In this document: in pieces, positions 61,498-64,000 of the stretch
Layout: each line of letters starts with the position of its first letter
How positions within the stretch are numbered: the first letter of the stretch is position 1
Assembly: GCA_964587755.1 (NCBI GenBank)
Contig: CAZPMC010000008.1
Location: forward strand, 1 to 64,000
Length of the DNA stretch: 64,000 nucleotides
Direction of reading: 5' to 3'
Origin: CAZPMC01 sp964587755
Lineage (GTDB): Bacteria > Bacillota > Clostridia > Acetivibrionales > DTU013
Program-made: the position numbers and the translations under genes
The notes under the pieces: generated by a model
What the model was told of the DNA's origin: nothing
Seen by the model: the letters and a program-made list of their open reading frames with translations, nothing else
Database searches by the model: none

Positions 61498-62715
61498 ATG
61501 GAAAAAAAGTATTCAAAACGGCAGATGAGTTTTATAGTGACTGTTGCCGTTATTTTATCAATATGTATGACGTCAGCAGCTTTTTATATGATTTACACAT
61601 GGAAAACCAGGTATATTATCAGCTTTGACGCTGACTCAGTACGATATGAGAATGTAAGCAAATTCAATCAGGTAAGAGCAATTCTAAAGGAGGACTATTA
61701 TCTTGAGGTGGATGAAAATGACCTGCTTGAAGGTGCTGTAAGCGGGCTTGCAGCCGCCTTGAAGGATCCTTATACAGTATACTTTAACAAAGAGCAGATG
61801 ACGAGGTTTATGGAAAAATCTACGGGGAGCTACGTGGGTATCGGCGTTTCGGTTAATTCAGGTGAGGACGGACTGTTAACGGTAGTAGAACCCTTTAATA
61901 AGTCACCTGCTGAGGAGGCCGGCATTAAAAAAGGAGATAAAATAGTCAGGGTAGATGATAAGGATGTTACCGACATAAGGGATGAAAACATGATAATCAG
62001 CATGATTAAAGGTAAAGAGAATACTAAAGTTAAAATAACCGTTTACAGACCTGATGAGGATAAATATATCAATTTTGAGGTAACAAGAAAAAAAATAAAG
62101 ACGTCTAATATAAAAAGTGAGATTCTCGAGGGTAACATCGGCTATATAAAGCTTAAAATGTTTGACAGTGAAATAGCAACGTATTTTAAAAACGATCTAG
62201 ATATGATGATAAAAAAGGGTATTATGGGTCTTATAATAGATTTGAGGGATAATCCCGGGGGGTCTTATGAGCAGGTAGTGGAAATAGCGGATAGAATGAT
62301 TGGGGAAGGTCTGATTGTATATACTGAAGACAGAGCCGGAAAAAAAGAGGTGAAGCTGTCAGATAAAGCAGGTTTTGATCTGCCATTGGTCATATTGATA
62401 AACGGAAATAGTGCCAGTGCCTCTGAAATACTGGCTGGCGCTGTTAAGGATAATGAATCGGGTGTGCTTGTGGGTACAAGGACTTTTGGGAAAGGACTTG
62501 TACAGGAGTTGAGAATGCTTAAGGACGGTTCGGGTATAAAGGTGACAATATCAAAGTATTATACACCTTCTGGTGTCTGCATACACGATGTGGGTATTAA
62601 GCCTGACATAGAGGTTGAACTGCCCGATGAATATAGGAATACTCCTACTTCGCAGATTCCAAGAAGCAAGGATACACAGCTTCGTACAGCTATTGATGTA
62701 ATAAAAGGGAAATAA
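61498..62715 (+). CDS. C-terminal processing peptidase (S41)
   Basis: A 405-residue serine protease: N-terminal membrane anchor (about 10-32), PDZ domain (about 100-190) and S41 catalytic domain. The nucleophile Ser lies in GNSASASEILAGAVKDN and the Lys in TFGKGLVQ; both are intact. It acts outside the membrane on wall-associated or sporulation proteins. The ATG at 61498 has AGGAG 8 bases upstream. It follows the ftsEX/hydrolase unit but is separated by a terminator, so it likely has its own promoter. Confidence 0.95.
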   Translation: MEKKYSKRQMSFIVTVAVILSICMTSAAFYMIYTWKTRYIISFDADSVRYENVSKFNQVRAILKEDYYLEVDENDLLEGAVSGLAAALKDPYTVYFNKEQMTRFMEKSTGSYVGIGVSVNSGEDGLLTVVEPFNKSPAEEAGIKKGDKIVRVDDKDVTDIRDENMIISMIKGKENTKVKITVYRPDEDKYINFEVTRKKIKTSNIKSEILEGNIGYIKLKMFDSEIATYFKNDLDMMIKKGIMGLIIDLRDNPGGSYEQVVEIADRMIGEGLIVYTEDRAGKKEVKLSDKAGFDLPLVILINGNSASASEILAGAVKDNESGVLVGTRTFGKGLVQELRMLKDGSGIKVTISKYYTPSGVCIHDVGIKPDIEVELPDEYRNTPTSQIPRSKDTQLRTAIDVIKGK

Positions 62716-62775
62716 TACTTAATTAACGTATAAACAGCAGAATTCTCCACAAAATACATAATGGAGGTGTATGAG

Positions 62776-62943
62776 ATGGAGAAAAAGCTAGATGAGTTAA
62801 AATTTGAAGTTGCAAGTGAATTGGGGCTGGCAGACAAGGTCCTCAAATACGGATGGAAAAGCTTGTCTGCAAAGGAAACAGGTAAAATTGGAGGGATTGT
62901 ATCAAAAAGAAGAAGAGCCGAAGCAGATAAGAACTCCCGTTAA
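62776..62943 (+). CDS. Small acid-soluble spore protein, alpha/beta type
   Basis: A 55-residue protein matching the short minor alpha/beta SASP pattern: KFEVASELGLADKV in the first half and GWKSLSAKETGKIGGIVSKRR in the second. SASPs coat spore DNA and protect it from UV and heat. It is shorter than the main 60-70-residue SASPs, and the GPR protease site is degenerate. The ATG at 62776 has GGAGGTG 6 bases upstream. It should be expressed in the forespore; I could not place a sigma-G promoter with confidence. Confidence 0.85.
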   Translation: MEKKLDELKFEVASELGLADKVLKYGWKSLSAKETGKIGGIVSKRRRAEADKNSR

Positions 62944-62992
62944 GCGTGACAAAGCGAAATCATATGTTATAATTATTGCGAGGTGAGCAGTA

Positions 62993-63736
62993 ATTTACAA
63001 AGATTTCGCTTTTTATTATGACCTTCTGATGAAGGACGTGGATTATAGCAAATGGGCTGATTATATTGTTGAAATTTTTAAAAAGAGTAAAATCAATCCT
63101 AAGCTTATAGCTGATTTAGGCTGCGGCACAGGGAGCTTTTGCCTTGAAATGGCACAAAGAGGCTATGATATGATAGGGATTGATCAATCGGCTGATATGC
63201 TTAGCTGTGCAAAGCAGAAGGCTATCGAAAATGAGGTTGATATCCTTTTTTTAAACCAGGATATGACCTCATTTGAGCTTTATGGCACTGTAGATGCCAT
63301 TACATGTCTTTTAGACAGTGTAAACTATGTTTTATATAAAAGAGATTTGAAGCGGCTTTTCAAGCTTGTAATGAACTATCTGAATCCCGGCGGGTTGTTT
63401 ATTTTTGATATAAATTCGCCTTATAAATTCAAAAATATTTTTGGCACAAACGTTTTTTGCGAAACAAACAGGGAAGTCTCCTATATTTGGCAGAATTACT
63501 ACGACAGGACAAGTAAGATATGCCGGTTTGATTTAACCTTTTTTGCAAGAGAGAATGAGCTTTACAGAAGATTTGATGAGGTTCATTTTGAAAGATCATA
63601 TGAAGCCGGTGAAATCAGGGAAATGCTTAATAAAGCAGGCTTTGAGCAGTGTCGGACATATGGGGGATTCAGTTTTAAAGAACCGTCGTCCCCCAAATGT
63701 GAAAGAATGTTTTTTGTCTGCCAAAAGAACAGTTAA
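62993..63736 (+). CDS. Class I SAM-dependent methyltransferase, probable ATT start
   Basis: A 247-residue methyltransferase with motif I IADLGCGTGSFCLEMA (about residue 37) and motif II region IDQSADMLSCAKQ. Relatives begin with MYKDFAxxYDxLMKDVDY; here that sequence starts at the ATT codon at 62993 (IYKDFAFYYDLLMKDVDY), with GAGGTG at 62980-62985 seven bases upstream, and an in-frame TAA lies directly before it. An ATG at 63029 would remove twelve conserved residues and has no ribosome site. So ATT is the most likely start. Substrate unknown; similar genes lie beside spore and RNA-modifying functions. Confidence 0.8.
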   Translation: MYKDFAFYYDLLMKDVDYSKWADYIVEIFKKSKINPKLIADLGCGTGSFCLEMAQRGYDMIGIDQSADMLSCAKQKAIENEVDILFLNQDMTSFELYGTVDAITCLLDSVNYVLYKRDLKRLFKLVMNYLNPGGLFIFDINSPYKFKNIFGTNVFCETNREVSYIWQNYYDRTSKICRFDLTFFARENELYRRFDEVHFERSYEAGEIREMLNKAGFEQCRTYGGFSFKEPSSPKCERMFFVCQKNS

Positions 63737-63838
63737 ATGTTGTCTGTATATTAAACTTCGATATTGGCAACTATAAAAATGTTATTTTTATGGTAACCTT
63801 TTGTGGGCTATATAATGCAGATTATGTAACCTTTGTTA

Positions 63839-63868
63839 TTGACAAGCTGAGAAAAAGTGTGGTACACT
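63839..63868 (+). promoter_or_regulatory. Sigma-A promoter of the cold-shock gene
   Basis: TTGACA (63839-63844) and TACACT (63863-63868), spaced 18 bases. A leader of about 60 bases follows before the ATG, as is common for csp genes. Confidence 0.7.
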
Positions 63869-63933
63869 GGTACATATTTGGCAAAAAACACAAGAGTGGC
63901 CAAATCCAAGTTAAATTCAGGAGGTTTATAGTA

Positions 63934-64000
63934 ATGCAAAGAGGAAGAGTAAAGTGGTTTAATGCTGAGAAGGGTTTTGGTTTTATTGAAAGAGAAAACG
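63934..64000 (+). CDS. Cold-shock protein (5' part only)
   Basis: The first 22 codons of a CspA-family protein: GRVKWFNAEKGFGFIERE contains the RNP1-type KGFGFI motif that binds single-stranded nucleic acid. CAGGAGG lies 9 bases before the ATG. The gene runs off the window. Function is as an RNA chaperone. Confidence 0.95.
   Translation, partial: MQRGRVKWFNAEKGFGFIEREN

Overview
The window reads as a low-to-mid GC, spore-forming member of the Clostridia, probably of the Ruminiclostridium/Acetivibrio kind. That placement is inferred from the gene set and from protein sequences recalled from memory; no search was run. Supporting signs are a SpoVB-type flippase, an alpha/beta-type small acid-soluble spore protein, CtsR-type heat-shock boxes, ArgR/AhrC-type ARG boxes, an FMN riboswitch in front of ribU, strong GGAGG ribosome sites with many GTG/TTG starts, and FloA/NfeD. 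It is a draft assembly with two 10-N gaps (13768-13777 and 34219-34228). No CRISPR array, prophage or complete insertion sequence is visible.

Layout. 1-7.1 kb: the end of a tRNA-Val, a bacteriohemerythrin, nfeD-floA, glycogen branching enzyme, a two-gene module (NifU/IscU-like protein plus GGGtGRT protein), then a small repeat-bounded scar holding a methyltransferase remnant. 7.1-13.6 kb: a diguanylate cyclase and a five-gene ABC-2 exporter operon. 13.7-18.6 kb: tRNA-Arg, dusB, and the DNA-repair pair mrfA-mrfB. 18.5-24.9 kb: a secreted FN3 protein, a 7TM-GGDEF-HD-GYP sensor with an altered HD dyad, spoVB, and hsp20 with CtsR boxes. 25-38.7 kb: a cell-envelope polysaccharide region (phosphodiester glycosidase, flippase, CapK-like ligase, LtaS-like enzyme, wecC, glycosyltransferase, DUF4330 protein, O-antigen-ligase-like polymerase, coiled-coil protein). 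38.7-42.2 kb: nnr-alr-ndoAI-ndoA. 42.2-46.9 kb: tagA/wecG-type transferase, YitT, a phosphoribosyltransferase, a rearrangement scar, FMN riboswitch-ribU, LysE exporter. 47-56 kb: a minus-strand arginine cluster (argC-argB / argD-carA-carB-argF-GNAT) driven by two near-identical ArgR-box promoters. 56-64 kb: a sugar-ABC ATPase, a PucR/CdaR-type regulator, ftsE-ftsX-M23 hydrolase-S41 protease, SASP, a methyltransferase and the start of a cold-shock gene.

How the genes work together. The arginine cluster supplies ornithine, carbamoyl phosphate and citrulline. Its CarA, however, has lost the glutaminase Cys and His, so its synthetase probably uses free ammonia; this is the most striking observation here. 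No argJ or argA is present, but a GNAT enzyme is the last gene of the cluster. The envelope region looks like a system that makes, flips and polymerises a wall polysaccharide; the UDP-ManNAc dehydrogenase and the TagA-type transferase hint at a mannosamine-containing polymer. FtsEX with a coiled-coil M23 hydrolase is the classic septal wall-splitting module. MrfAB is a DNA-damage repair pair, and it has a LexA-like site just downstream of its candidate promoter.
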